A stretch of DNA of 64,000 bases from Rhyzopertha dominica (lineage: Eukaryota > Arthropoda > Insecta > Coleoptera > Bostrichidae): contig QCXZ01000042.1 of the NCBI GenBank assembly GCA_025024175.1, positions 11,425,501 through 11,489,500 on the forward strand, written 5' to 3'. Each line of letters begins with the position of its first letter. Positions within the stretch are counted from its first letter, which is position 1. Below, piece after piece: positions 22,561 through 36,400 of the stretch. The notes under the pieces were generated by a model. The model was not told the DNA's origin, made no database searches, and saw only the letters and a list, made by a program, of their open reading frames with translations. The translations under genes and the position numbers were made by a program.

Positions 22561-24370
22561 GGGTCACGCATTCAATAAACCGCAATACACCCGCCCCGAT
22601 CGTCAATATTAATTTTTTTATCTGGAACGCGGCCATGAGGGTAGCGACCCAAGTGGAATCTAATTCGACTGGTGAAAAAATGCACCGTCGACCTCCAACC
22701 ATCCCACCACCCCTGCATACGGGCGGGCATTGTCACGAAGAAGTGTTACGAAGAGTCGGAAAGTCGTCCTCTTTTTTAAGGGGGGTCAACCACCCCACAC
22801 GGCACTGCACGTGTATCCCCATTCTGGGCATCAGCCCTGCGTCGTAGGCCGGCAGAAGACCCGGTGCACACCCACGGCGACTACGCTGGTCGGCTGGACG
22901 AGCCCTCGATGTGAGAGCTCCTATGCAGTCGGCCAAGCCCGTCGTCCACGGCCTCCCCTGACCAGGACACGTCCGCTGAACGCCTGGGCGCCCGTACATC
23001 CACAGCTCCCAAGGTCACAGCCGCTAGGTGGTGGTGGGGTGAACTCTGAGCGCGAGCTGCGCGGGGCTCGAGTTCAATTTAGTTGTCCGAAGGGTGCGCA
23101 CCACTTTCGTCTTACGCGGCACCCTCGATCACTCTCCTTCAAGTGACAAAAGACGGTGCAGTGGTGTGTTGTGGCTGGTGAGGCACCTGGTGCAAATGTG
23201 AGGCGACTGTCGACTTCGATGCGATTTACACAAGGACAAACTATTGCGTAAGTGATTTTTCGTCTATAACAGCGTTTTGCGCACACCCTCCCGTCGCGGC
23301 ACCGCGCATGACATAAGTCGTATGTTTAGACTCCCATCGAATTTAAATAAACACACGGCGGTCTACTGTTGCTGGGTTTTTAAATTCGCAAGGCCAACTG
23401 TGTGTGCGATATGTACCGCGCGCGGCTGGCCTACCCTGGGGAAAATTTTCTTCTCGATATGGGATTCCCGAGTGTGCACGCTCCTATATGACGTGTGCAA
23501 AACAGGAAGAGCCCGTAACGGGGCTTTATTATTATGCGCGCCACTGCAACAACGGGGAATGTGCTAAAAAAACTTTCGAACTCTTCGCGGTTGCTAGTCG
23601 TAACCCCGAACTACCCCGATATAACACGAACTACGATAGAGATGGCATTGCTGCTGACATGGCGCCTTGAGTAGTGTTGTGGTGTAAAGTCATCCTGTTT
23701 AAGGGTCCATAACCCTTTTATTTTAGTGGTATCTCGTAGCAAGGTAATTACACCAGCAAACGTCAGTGTGTTGTGCACCAGTGTGTCGTCTCTCCGATCT
23801 AAACAACCGCTAACAGTGCCAGAAATCTCGAGCTAAATGTGCGCGACAGGGTCGACGACTCAGTTTACCCTAGCTGTAAAATCAATATATTTCCAGAAAT
23901 CAATACGTACACCCTCACGAACGGAACCCGTATCTCGCCGCATTCTAATTATTTTTCCCGATAACTTCTCCCTGTAATCCAGCCGAATTTACGGCGTTTA
24001 AATTGTAAAGGGTTGCGTAAACTGGCTTTCGTATATCGCGGTAGGCGGGGTGTTGCTGCGATAACTGCGCTAAATATGGCGGAGGGCTGTGCTCATTTCG
24101 CCGGGGCTGTCACTTCGCGATTTTGTTTTTGTTGTCGTGCTAATGAAGTTCTGTTAATGAGGGGGGAGCGGGCGGCCAGTGATGTAATATGAGTTCAAGA
24201 ACGAGATTCTGGACACCTGTGTGATTCATTATGCGGTGCTGTCGCGGGGGGGCCTTGGACGACGCGCTTATTTTGAAACGTACCCACGGGACATGTGGGC
24301 AGCCTCGAGGATGTTGCGAACCCACTACTTGTCTTTAATTGTTACGTCAGTGGTGTGAAACAAAAGAGAA
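22560..24370 (+). promoter_or_regulatory. CpG-rich island, probable ttk promoter and 5' leader region
   Basis: This is the largest GC/CpG-rich island outside coding exons. It begins about 4 kb upstream of the first coding ttk exon on the same strand. It contains a good donor site, TTGC|GTAAGT, with the intron starting at 23248. The coding exon has an untranslated-looking acceptor at 26531/26532, so at least one leader exon must lie upstream, and this island is the best place for it. I see no TATA box. The exact start site cannot be set from sequence alone. Confidence 0.5.
23050..23247 (+). other. ttk: Candidate 5' untranslated exon of ttk
   Basis: The GC-rich sequence ends at a strong donor (C|GTAAGT, intron from 23248). 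The 5' limit is arbitrary because no clear initiator stands out. Joining it to the acceptor at 26532 would add only leader sequence. It is offered as a candidate, not a demonstrated exon. Confidence 0.3.
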
Positions 24371-24985
24371 TAATCAGCTGACGGTACGAATCGCAGTGGC
24401 TGCTTGACAGATAAAAAGCGGTCGTGAATGTCATTCGTCAAGGAAGTGGTCATTAAGTATTTCCAGAATAAAACGGGTCGGCCAGTTTTAAATTTATAAA
24501 GTACTTGGATCTAGTGCACCGTAATTTACTTTGTAATAACATGTCTAGTTAGCCAAGGAAACAAAATAATTTCGTGTCTGTCATTGTCAACTTTGAAATG
24601 TCGTCACGTGTGTTTTGTTTTCGTTTTGACAGTTGTTTGTTTTGGACAGTGACGGAGAATTTTTTCTGTATGCCAAATTTTCAAACAAACAATTAGTCCC
24701 TAATTAAGACCACACCTTTATGCACGATTTAAAAATTACAAACTTTCTGAACTGTAAAATTAACAAAAATCTAGGATTGTAGCAGCCCCTTAACCTAAAA
24801 AAAGTTTTCATACACACTGGCAAAGTAAAGTAACTTTTACGAAAAGAAATTTTTAACTAACCAACAAATTTGGGTGGAGAATTATAGAACCGACACTACT
24901 GGGGGTATACTATGCAAATGGCGATTCTAATTTGTAGGCTGGCAGGTTGGCCGTTGACAAAAATCTTTGCGTATGAACAGAATTT
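24371..24985. other. Probable ttk intron, nothing recognisable
   Basis: It lies between the CpG island and the hAT relic. No coding or repeat signal can be supported. Confidence 0.35.
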
Positions 24986-24989
24986 GTGC

Positions 24990-25880
24990 AGGTTGGGCCA
25001 TATTCTAATTATAGACCGTAAGCTGCTAACATAAAATAACACTATTGTACATTTTTAGCTGAAGGTTGCTAAATTACAATGTAAAGTTTCTGCAGGTTGG
25101 CCAAAATTCTTTCTGGTCAGGGAATATACTGTTATACACCATAACTGCGACACTAATTGTTGCTTGATCTCTTTGCATAAGTCTAATGCAACAGCAATAA
25201 CTGGCTTGACTCTTTTCATCATATNCATTACTTTGGTCATAATATGCATGTCGTGTACAGTTTATCAAATATTTTTATCAATAAAATTCTGGTTACCTGG
25301 ACATAACTATACTAGAAATCCTTTAATCTGTTACAGTTTATTTGTTTATACAAGGCAGCTGGTAGATGTTTGTTACAAAATATTTTATAACTGAATATAA
25401 TATGTTCTATAAGTGTAGGAATATAAATATCTTCACCCAGCAAATCCAAAACATGGACTGAACATCCATAGTACACGATTTTTATATCCTTTGTATGTTT
25501 CGAATGCATTTTTGTTATCTGTGTCAGATCTCTTTATTTTTATTCCCAAAACAGTTGTTACCTGTTTAAGACAGTCTGCTTCGTTTGAATTGGTTAATAA
25601 ATCAATTCTGCTAACCCATAAATGAGTTTCCCTTTTGAGTCATCATTGAACAAGTATAATGCCCTGGTTAAAACTATGGAAACATACTTTATTTGGAACC
25701 ATTAACCAGTTTATAATAGGGATAGCAATAAGCCATCAGTAGGGTCTCTTTATTGGTTTTAGTCAATATTTCTATTTTCCGGAGGAGCAGTATAAACATA
25801 ACTTCATGTGATTCTTCTTAAGAATGGATTGGTAAAAAAGTAAAATTTGTCCACCAATTTGATACCGTAGATATTCCTTC
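24990..25880 (-). mobile_element. hAT-like (DUF659 type) transposase relic
   Basis: The - strand carries, in shifting frames, VYTAPPENRNI near 25780. The text IVYYGCSVHVLDLLGEDIYI follows at 25435-25500, then IFCNKHLPAALYKQI near 25350. After that come KPVIAVALDLCK and RDQATISVAVMVYN near 25150-25220. CSxHxLxLLGxDI followed by a KxFRNHHxPxAxL-like helix and an LRPIAxALDxCQ-type block is the order in DUF659/hAT-like transposases. It has many frameshifts and an N at 25225. Confidence 0.6.
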
Positions 25881-26531
25881 AAATCCTAGTCTTATTACAT
25901 TACATGCTCGATGGAATTTCTGATGCCCTTTTCTTGATTAAAAGGTGCATTTGAAGCATCAAAGTGTCGTCCGTTTTCGAACTCTGTGATTTTATGTTAG
26001 AAGACGTTGAGTGCAGATTTTGTGGACTATCAGCTAGGAAACCTTCCCAAAAAAGTTGTCTTCCATCAGTTGCCACTTTTTGTCATTTAGATGCTGGTGC
26101 TCATATTCAGTTACATTTGATTGAAGATAACATGATGAAAACAGTAAAAACTGAATTTTGAACCCAGAGATTAGCTCTCCTTTTTATAAAAACATATTGT
26201 TCGTCATGGGCAGTTCGTATATAACAATGAATTTACTGCAGTGGTATAGTCTGTAGGTTTTTGTTAATAAGTGGGTAATTATTTAAGATTGTTCACAGCA
26301 AGAATTCAGTTCAAATTTCAATTTTTAATAGATACTCACCTATTGCTGAAACTGTTAACATTACGCTACTACTTTATAAACGCTGAGACAAGGGTTGAGT
26401 AAAAGAATTTTTTCGGCCAAATTTGTACCCTAAGTTAGTCTGGAGACTTTTTAATTAATTACAAAAGTTGCTTAATTTTTGTCCAATGGTTCATACTGGA
26501 TTATGTCTTGACAATATGCGTTCTTTTTTGC
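25881..26531 (+). other. Intron 5' of the ttk BTB exon
   Basis: Non-coding. It ends in the acceptor TTCTTTTTTGCAG at 26519-26531. The open frame at 25964-26161 is not recognisable. Confidence 0.5.
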
Positions 26532-27433
26532 AGCACAAGAAGATACCAAAATTGCTCCTGAACCTCAAATGTCAAATACAAACTACCGCTACCCGCCAAC
26601 ACAGTATCAGTCAGGGGTCACCCCACAACCTTCCAACATGTCTTCCCAGCGCTTCTGTCTTCGATGGAACAACCATCAATCGAATCTGCTGTCAGTATTT
26701 GACCAGCTGCTCCACGATGAAAGTTTCGTAGATGTAACGTTAGCCGTCGAGGGCCACCTTCTCAAGGCACACAAGATGGTGCTGTCGGCATGCAGCCCGT
26801 ACTTCCAAACGTTGTTCGTCAACCATCCCGACAAGCATCCGATCGTCATACTTAAGGACGTTCCGTACAGTGACATGCGAAGCCTGCTGGACTTCATGTA
26901 CCGCGGCGAAGTCAGCGTAGACCAAGACAGATTAACGGCGTTCCTGAGGGTAGCAGAAAGTCTAAGGATAAAGGGATTGACGGAAGTCAACGAGGAAAAA
27001 TACGATTCAATCGCCTCGTCGCTGACGCAGTCCCAAAGCCAGTCGAATTCCTCGAACGTCCCAAACCTGCAGAGGCTGCAACCCGTCAAGCGCTTCGGAA
27101 ACACGCTGAACATGCTCGGCAACGCCCTCTTGCAGCCGAAACGGAAACGAGGCAGGCCTCGGAAGCTGTCCGGCAGTTCAAACGGGACACCCGGCGACGA
27201 CTTCGACAGGAACGACAGCTTGGTCCAGGGCAGTCCCGAAATGCTGGAGGTGAAGATGGGTATGGACGGGTTCACGGGAAACAATTCAGATTCGAGCAGT
27301 GGGAAACAGGACGGACAGGACAACGAGGACGACATTAAGAAAGAGGATGCCGAACCAGTGGCGGGAACATCGAAAGAGCAGAGCTTCAACAATTCGATAG
27401 CGAAAAGTAGCGATAACGAATATCAGTCTTCTG
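26532..27433 (+). CDS. ttk: tramtrack common exon: BTB domain and AT-hook
   Basis: Acceptor TTTTTTGCAG|CACAAG at 26531/26532; donor TTCTG|GTGAGT at 27433/27434. The first ATG is at 26569. A second in-frame ATG at 26638, in the context CAACATG, is the one that aligns with the start of the fly protein, so the real start is uncertain by 23 residues. The frame is open from the acceptor but meets a stop inside the intron. The BTB domain covers roughly residues 30-135 of the longer form ([45 protein letters not shown]). The AT-hook RGRPRK is near residue 195. An acidic, Ser/Asn-rich tail with KKED follows. Coding length to the donor is 865 nt, phase 1. Confidence 0.95.
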
Positions 27434-30400
27434 GTGAGTTTTTCAAAGGATGGGTGGTGTGCGTGGATGTAATTTAATCAGTCTGTCTTTTTTAAGAGAT
27501 CTTTTGTTTGGCAATTTTTTTATAAATTAGGCCTTTTAGTGAATGTTTTAAAAAGCCGAATCTATTGATTTTTGTTTCCAAAAAAAGTTTCGTTATTGTT
27601 GATGGATGCCTCAAAACTTCATATTTTATATATTACATTAGAAGTCTTGCTTTTCCTTATAAAAAAATGGAATAATAAGGAAAAAAGTTATGATTTGTAT
27701 AAAAAGTCCATCGTTTTGAAAGCACAATAAAATAAAAATTCCATTTTATATTTTTTAGCGACAATAATATGTTACAAATACCCAGAAATGAAAGAATACA
27801 ACAAGAATCAGTTTTTTTTTGTTTTTCAAGTCGTTCATGTCAGGTTTTTTACATGCTGAACATGTTAAAAATTATTTATGCATTATCTATTAAATAATTG
27901 TTTTCTTTTATCTAGAAAATAATGAAGATAATTAACCGTGGTGCTCCCTAAAGATGATAAAGTATTTTAAAAAAGGGTGTTCTACAAGTCATTTTAGAGA
28001 ATTAGGTTTGAAGCCCCTTTGTATTTCAAAATGGCTAAACAATGTAGTTTTTATTTTTTTTACCTTTTAAAGTTGAAGATTGACTTTTGATTAACATCTA
28101 GGGTCTCCTGACATTAGGGATTTTTTTTTCTGTCAAATCACATACGTCTGTCGTCACTTTTTATTCTCTCTGACCTTAATAGCTGAAAACATAAGTATGA
28201 TAGATTTGATGATGATAAGCCATTCTAACTTGATACCAAATATGACGTGAACTGTGGTGGTATGGAAGGATTTTTGAACTGCTACAGTCAGGATAATTCT
28301 TCAAGTATTTTTGTATGCAACAAAAAGAATTGTTTTTGTTTCTCCTCACTCGTGATTAAATCATGAAAATGGTATTGTTCATTACATTTGGGGTTGTAAT
28401 CTTCCTTTTAGTGTTTTGAAATGAATCATTATTTAGCCACAAAATTCAAATTCTGTAGAGAAAGCTGTCATCAACAGGTTTATTTTGTTCTTTTTTTTTT
28501 AGATATTTTGTATGATTCTAGACAGTTTTATCCAGTGGACCGAAAAAAAAAACAAATTTTGTGGACAAAATCACATCTCTGTAATCTGCCCTTTATAAAC
28601 GCAACCTGAGGAAATGAATAATACAACAAAATAGCCTTTAACTGACTAAAAATGTATACCAAAACTTAATTCATTTTAAAGTTAAATATTAGGTTTTTTT
28701 TGGATATTTCGAGATTCAAATATTTTAAAAGAGTGGACTCAGATTGAAGAAAACTCCTTTTAAAAATGGCTTGTAGAACACCCCTTAAATTATTCTTGAC
28801 ATCATCATGGAACACCCTGCAACAATTACAAACTTGCTTAAAGCTAACTAGCTTTCTGATCAGTACTGTGTTGATTCTTTAGTCTAATTAATTTTGCTGT
28901 TTGATTGTCAGTGTTTTCTGCTCTCGGTTAAGCTCGTGACTTCGCAGTGCTTTTAAAAGGCAATGTGTGAAAGGGAAAAGCTATAGTGCTGTAGTGTTGT
29001 TTGTGCAACGTGCTGACCAAAGGTGAGTCCATTCATTTTTACTGATAAGGGAAGAGTTATATTGGAATGAGCCAGTGTTATTCGTGTTAACATATTAACC
29101 ATACTTAACATTCATAATGTTCAAGATAACGCGGCTTATTTCCTATAGCTTTTCCCTTTTAACATGTTTGTGGTATTGGGGGCAGTCCTCTGCTGTGTTG
29201 TAAATTGGTTTTTCATGTAGATTGAATTTTCTACTTTTTTTTAATACTAATTAGAAAAATGCTTAGTTACACTAAAGAAGAGTTGCTAAATATGAAATTT
29301 ATCATGAAACTTCCAGAAAACTTGAAGGACTTCCTGCCATCTACCACTTGCATAAACTTTGAATCCTCACTACATGAAGAATTTGACCTCCCATACTATG
29401 ATTTGACCGGTTCAGAAGAAGAGTTCGAAGAAAACGACAACTACATCCAAGAGATAGACCTGGATGTCTTTAATGAGAATTTAAATCAAATGAAATCTGC
29501 TTGGGAAGTTAGCGAATACTCAAACAACTTTAGAAAGAGGTATGAATGTTGGGATGAGATGGAGATCGAGCTGGCCAATACTGAACTTGATGGACTGAAT
29601 ACAGGGAACTATACCAAAAAAATCACGGAACCAGACAAATCTGCAAGAGATTTTTGCATCAGGGAGAAAGATAATTTATACCGTTGTATGGTATGTGACA
29701 GGGTTTACACGCACATAAGCAATTTTTGTAGACATTACATGACCTCTCATAAAATTGATGTCAAAACGTTTTCTTGCCCTGTTTGTTTTAAGGCCTTCAC
29801 CAGGAAGGACAACATGGTTGCTCACATGAAAATTGTACACAAACAAGCGAGCTAGTGCCTTTTTATGTTATATGTACTTAGTTATGGGCGATTATATTTA
29901 AATTTTCTTGAAGTTTAATGAATAATTTATATTTACGAGTATATAGGAGTTAGATGCCAAAAAGCAAAACCAAATATTTTCAGTATGAGCTTAAAACTTG
30001 CTTATGCTTTTGACTGGTTCATGTGTGCAATACCTAAACTGCATTTCATAAATAATGGCATGGTCAAGAGCTGGCAGCACAGATTTGCTATGTTTTTGTT
30101 GAAACTGGCAACCAACAAAACTACACTTGCATGAAAAAAAGCAATCCTGTTGCCACGAATTGCTATAAATAATCAATATTCGAATAAATCTATTTAAAAC
30201 AGAAATCCCTTCCATAAGATGTACTATTGTATCCTTTTATGAATTTCAAAAGAAATACATGGAATTTTTTTATTTGTGAAGGCGATAGGAACAATGAAAT
30301 TAATAGTGATTTATTTTTGTGCGTTCGACCAGTGGTTATGTCTAAGCATCGTAAAACAGTAAGAGTGCTTTAATTGCATGCTGGTGTACTATTTTCTTGC

Positions 30401-33400
30401 TTGTGCGTGTGTAAAGAAACTACTGTGCTGCCCTCTCATGATCACAAGTATAACCTGTATGTCTTTTGTTTGGCAACTCGTCACTGGTGGACAGCGCCTT
30501 TACTTATGATATGTGGTTTACATATTAGTTTCAAAATGTGATTTGTTGACTGTTGTATTTTTACCAATGTTGCCTTATTATCGAAATGTATTTTTATACC
30601 TGTAGTGGGTCATTCTAAAATATAATTCCGCATTTGCCTTTTTGAAATCTAGTAGTAGGGGACAGTTTTGTAAGGAGTTTCTGGCATTTGGAAATACAGT
30701 TGGACTGCTGTCCTAGAATGTCCTACTTCTGCATGTGTGATCATTAGGTGATACTTTAGACACAGACAGATAAAAAAAAATCCTTTTTATGTGGCTCTTG
30801 CCATCATCATAAGACTGCAAATTATTTTATTCTAGTTTCGACTATGTGATTATTTGATCTGTGCTGTGTCATTACAATAAACTAATCGATTTTCTATACC
30901 AATGTTTGCAATAAGTTGACTAATCCCATATTTATTTAGTGTAAGAGCAATAATAAATAATGTTGATATAATGTGTTGTTCCTTGCCAACTTTTGAAGTG
31001 CTTGGTGGTTTGTAGGGAGGAAACGAACACAATAAAGGTAAATGAACCTGGATTATTTTGTATTTAGGATTGTTTTGCCATTTTTTTAATATTTTCGTAC
31101 TTTATTTGCTGATTGTACTTTAGGAAGTAGATATTTGTTTGCTAGTTGACAGTTAAAAAGTAGATATTTATTTGCACTATGCTTGTTACCTCGTACTTTA
31201 TTTAGATTTTATAGCTGGTGTATTTAGTTGGCATATTTTTCATTATACAAATAAAGTTTTTCATTTTATTTTAGTTTTATTTGTTGATTATCCCATTTTT
31301 GTTGTAGCCATTTACTTATTTGTTCAACAAATTTTAACTGATTTTGCTTTTCAATTTTTATTTATCGACCACAACCTTTCAGCAGATCCGCAAAACCTCC
31401 TGATCCCAAAACAGGAACCGACAACGGAACAAGCATCGCCCGCCCCCAGTACAGACTCCACTATCAATTCTACGGACAACATAAACAACAACAACCCCAC
31501 GACGCCATCAACAAGCGCCCTTCCCAACTCGATGAGTGCGCCGTCGGGCCGGCAACCCGTCAAGAGGCGGGCGAGACGCCGGGCGACTTCCCAAAGCCAG
31601 GACCCCGCCGAACAGCTGACGGAAATGTCCGTCAGGGGTCTGAACTTGTTCAGGTACGCATCGATAAACGAGGGCGTCTACCAGTGCACGGAGTGCGCCA
31701 AGGTCGACGTCCAGAAGACATTTAAGAACAAGTACAGCTTCCAGCGTCATGCGTTCTTGTACCACGAGGGCCACCAGAGGAAGGTGTTCCCATGTCCCGT
31801 GTGCCAGAAGGAGTTCTCTAGGCCCGACAAAATGAAGAACCACATGAAGACGGTGCACGACTGCTTCATGCCCAAGGATTGCGTCTTTCCAATGGGGTTT
31901 TTTCTCCAGCAGTAGCGAGGGCGTAGTGGTGTGTTCTTAGCGGGGGATTTGGTCGAAAACTAAATGAAATCGGGGTGAATTCGGAGGATTCTCGCATGTG
32001 GGGGTGAACCAGATTTCTAGGTCCTAACGTGCCAATATAAGTGAGTATTCTCATACATACATGTATGAGATTTTTGTACTCGACATGTATTCATTACATG
32101 CGCTAGTAATTCAATACTTATACTAGCAAATGTACTCAGCTTATGAACTAGTACATTTGTTGAGTACAAGTATTCAGTATATTATTACCATATCCAATTT
32201 TATTGATTCACAAAATGAATTGTTCAGAAGATTTTTTTGACAAATGGTGCCAAATTGTGCCTTTTATACATGGTGAAGTGCCTTTTATAACTAAACGAAC
32301 GAAATCTGGATCACCCCTTACTAATCGTGTGGGACACATTTCGTTACTTTCGCTTGGAGAGTGGGTTGCGCTGGCACGCAATTTTAGGCGGCGCGGGAAA
32401 AGAATTGATTTCGTACTTGGTGCTAGTAGTTAACATTCTGCGATGGTCCATCGTCTAAATTAACGACTAACCCCGTTCAGTTACGAGTACAACAAGTTTA
32501 CTAGTTCTTAGTAATATTAACATGTGATTAACCGTACTGTGGTTAAAGATAACCTTACAAAGGTATGTAAAAATAAAAATATTTGAGGTCTAGAGATTAA
32601 CAGGCTGCATAGCAGCGAGTAATCCAAATTAATTCTTTTGTTTTCTATTTCTAAATGTTTATCGTCGTAGATTTTTTTTTTGGTTTGGATAGATTCTAGG
32701 GGTCTTGCAAATATCGTGTAGGATAGTTTTTATTTACACAATTTTAATTGTTTATAACAAATTTGTTTATTAAAATTGAAAAATCTGTTATTTTGCATTA
32801 TCATAGATTCTAAGTGTACATGGTATATATACATATTTAAATTGACTGCACAGTATAGACAATAAAATAAAATTAAGTGATTTTGCCGTTAAAACGCACA
32901 AACATAAAGTAATAAGTATATATCTTTAGGTGTTGGGACGGAAAGAAACAATAATAATTACTGAGTCTATTAATTCTCACTAAATCATTCTTTTATTATA
33001 ATTTATTATTTTGCTATAAGCTTTGTTTTTTGTTTTTTTTAATTTTACCATTCTATTTCCCCCCTTGTGATTTTTATTTTTTAAGAATATCTACGCTATA
33101 AATTTCTGGATGACCATTTTAATTCGAGACGGAACCTCAGAGATATAATTTTGAATCTCATTAAAAATGATTTTATCTGTTCAAAATTTCCCCCGATTTC
33201 TTACTTTGAGCTTCCGTTTCGAAAATAATCTTAAGACAATATCTGCGGGTATTTGATACCCAAACTTATGGCAATAGCGACAACTTTCGACCATTGTGTG
33301 ATAGTGTTTCATTTTTTTTATTTTATACTATTTTTGTTTTAACGTTTGTTAGGCCAAGGCCAGTTTGTCACTTGTTCTTCCAGGTTGGGTTTCACGGTAG

Positions 33401-36400
33401 CTAGAAACATGAATAACGCTCCGGAAACCCCAGTTTTAGTATGAATAATAACAATTAAGTGCAATTAATATAGAAATTTATTATACTATATAACGATTAA
33501 CAATGTTAAATAGATTCTAGGTTCAGAACTATAATAGTTATGCAAATTATGAATTTGCAGCTTGTTATCTATCTATCTCCGTATGGCGACCGTAGTCATC
33601 CCAACTCCGACAATTTTTTCACGGATAATCTGTACAAAGTATTAACAGAGTTGGGGAGAGTTACTTGTTAATTTGTATTATATATTTTATTACTTTCCAG
33701 GCATACTGTTCGACCAATTGCTTTAATAACCACTCGCTTATGTTTTTTAATCGGCAATAAATTTTTGAAATTAAAGTTTATTCGGTTAATAGTTTATCAT
33801 AGTCTTTTTATATTATGATTACTCGTGGTGCAGATGTATAAAAACTACTTCGCGTTTCAACAAAGTTTATCTTGATTTAAGAATAGTTTGTTTATTGTAT
33901 TTTTCGTTTATTAATAAATCTACCTCTAATAATGGGATTTTTGTTATTTGATTGTATGCTGTGTGTGTGTGTGAAGCATGTGCATGGAAAAATTTTGGTA
34001 GGTACCTGGGTGGTTAAAAAAATTAATGTGAATGTTGAGAAATAGTTTAATGTTTTCAACCCTAAACCTCTAGACAAGCTTTTTTCTTGCAAATTATTGT
34101 ATGAAAATTGGGACTAATGCAGTGAAATAAGGTTAATTCAAAGAAAAATTAATAAGCTTCTAGCATTACCATCCTTAAAATTATGCGGTTTTTAATACTG
34201 TTTTTTGAAAAGTCATTGTCTTTATTAACATAATTACTTGAACATGTATAATGTGTACAGTATTTTTTTTGTTAGTCTAAGAATGCTGCGGGGGATGTAA
34301 AATGTTAATTTTTTGCTCATAACAATTAAAACCACAAACACTTGAATCCCTGACATTCAGTGACTTTTTTAATAAAAATACATTTATGAGAAGTTGTTAT
34401 TTAAGTAAATATCTTTTAAGTTCTACACATTTCCTGATAGCCCAGGAAAATTAGCCCCAAAAAGTATAAAACTGGAACTTTTAAGCATCCCAAACATGTA
34501 TTCTATGCTATATGTTTAAGCAAAAAGACGAAGTTTTAGATTTTTTTCACTTAAAACTAGAAAACATCTTACACAAAATCTTGTTCTTACCAAAATTAAA
34601 CAGCACTAAATTGGGCGTCCAATGACTTACATAAAGTAGTGCTGGTAAGCAGCCATATCAGTAGGAGGCCATGCCAATCTAAAGTAGTCTTTTGACAAGG
34701 CCCTCTTTAAAAGTATTGCAAGAACTATATTATACTAAGTTTTATATTATTTTGCGCTAAAGTTTGTTTGTTTCAATATATTCTGGGTTCAAATTTTATT
34801 TGCATAACCCAAGAAAATGATGGGAATGGGTGTAGTGTGAATACACTACATTTTGGACAGTTTTGTGGAAATTGTCAATTTTTGATGATTGATTGTGGCT
34901 AAATGACTGAACTGATTTTGGCTTCAAATAAGTCAGTTGATGCAAAATGTTATGCGGTTTAATTTTCGTGAAAGCAAGGTTTTCTGCAGAATGTGTTGTT
35001 TCTGAATTTGGCCCTCAGAACTTTGATACAGTACAGAAACCATTGCAAACTCATGTTATACTTATTTTCTAAACTGGAGTAAAGAATATACATCTATGAC
35101 TGCACCAAAAGTCTTAATTTGGCTGCTCTATAACTCTCAGTAGTAACTTAAAGTATATAGTTTGTAACAGAATAAGAAAACAGTAACTGTCCTTATAGAT
35201 TGCAAAGCTAATGTGAAAGAGGGAATTAAAGAATTTAATTCAGAAATACCCACAAACATTTCTTTTATTTAAATGTCATTGTTTTAAGACAAATTTATAC
35301 ATTTTTCTTTTACAAAATTCGTGTGAGCTTTTTTTTAGAATATTGTTCTCTAATCCAAAGAGATGTAATTTGAATCACTAGATCTATCAGAACTGTCAGT
35401 TGCACTTTAAAACATTACAGTATGAAGTTCAAGAAAACTAAAAACTTTAGCACATGAAACAAATTTCATAGCTTTACTTCTAATACAAGCCAAAAAATTA
35501 TCTATCTTCCTAGCAGTTTACATAGTTTTTATAACAGTAATGTGCAGTTTCAGTGTCAAAATCTAAAGAATGTATCAAAAAAAAATTATAAAAGGTTTTA
35601 AATTAAAGTAGGTACTAAACAGTTCACATCAGTTCAGTATCTGCTAGCATGATATAAGTACTCAATCCTTTTTTGGGATTTGTGGAAGCTTTGGACACAA
35701 CTCTCAAAGGCTTACAGAAGATGACGCAAACATGCTCTGTTGTAATTATTTTTCAAACATGGAGTAACTGGGAGATGTAGGCCTCAATTTAGGCATAATA
35801 TGTTGTAAAAAAATTAAAGGCTATTAGAGTATTGAATTGTTATAGAAACAATCCAAGAAGTGGACTTATCTCATAATTAAGTAAAATGTAATTTTCATTG
35901 TGTGTCATTCATAGTCAGACCAATTACCAAGCTGATTGGTCAGAATTAGTAATATATAATAAAAGTTAAATAATGGGGTAGGTAATCATCTATGTGTAAT
36001 TATTTTATATGTCAATGCACACATTATGTTGTATCCTCCCAAAGCTCGGAATTCTTAAAATTATTGGATATCTTCAATAAATAGTCATTAAAATCTTTTC
36101 CGTAACCTACCTCTCCTAAAAAAAAACTAACATTCCATCTCCACTAACACCATTCTTCCCACAGACGACTACGATTACCACGAAAACAACCAAAACCACA
36201 CGAACCTACCCTCGGCCATCACCGTCGAAGTGATGGCCCCGATCAAGCAAGAATCAGTGATCATATCGCCGCAGAGCTCCCAAGAGCTGGTCTCTGAACC
36301 GATGGAAGACGCACCAGAAGAGAACGCCGGAGTCCATTTCTTGACGGACGACGAGAACATCAAAATCGAACAGGGAGAATCGTACGAGAAGAAAAAGAAC

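Noticed and set aside
26676..27392. 238-codon - strand frame opposite the ttk BTB exon
   Set aside because: Antisense shadow of a conserved coding exon.
31508..31858. Frames antisense to the p88-type exon
   Set aside because: Shadows of the GC-rich coding exon; the + strand text has the zinc fingers.
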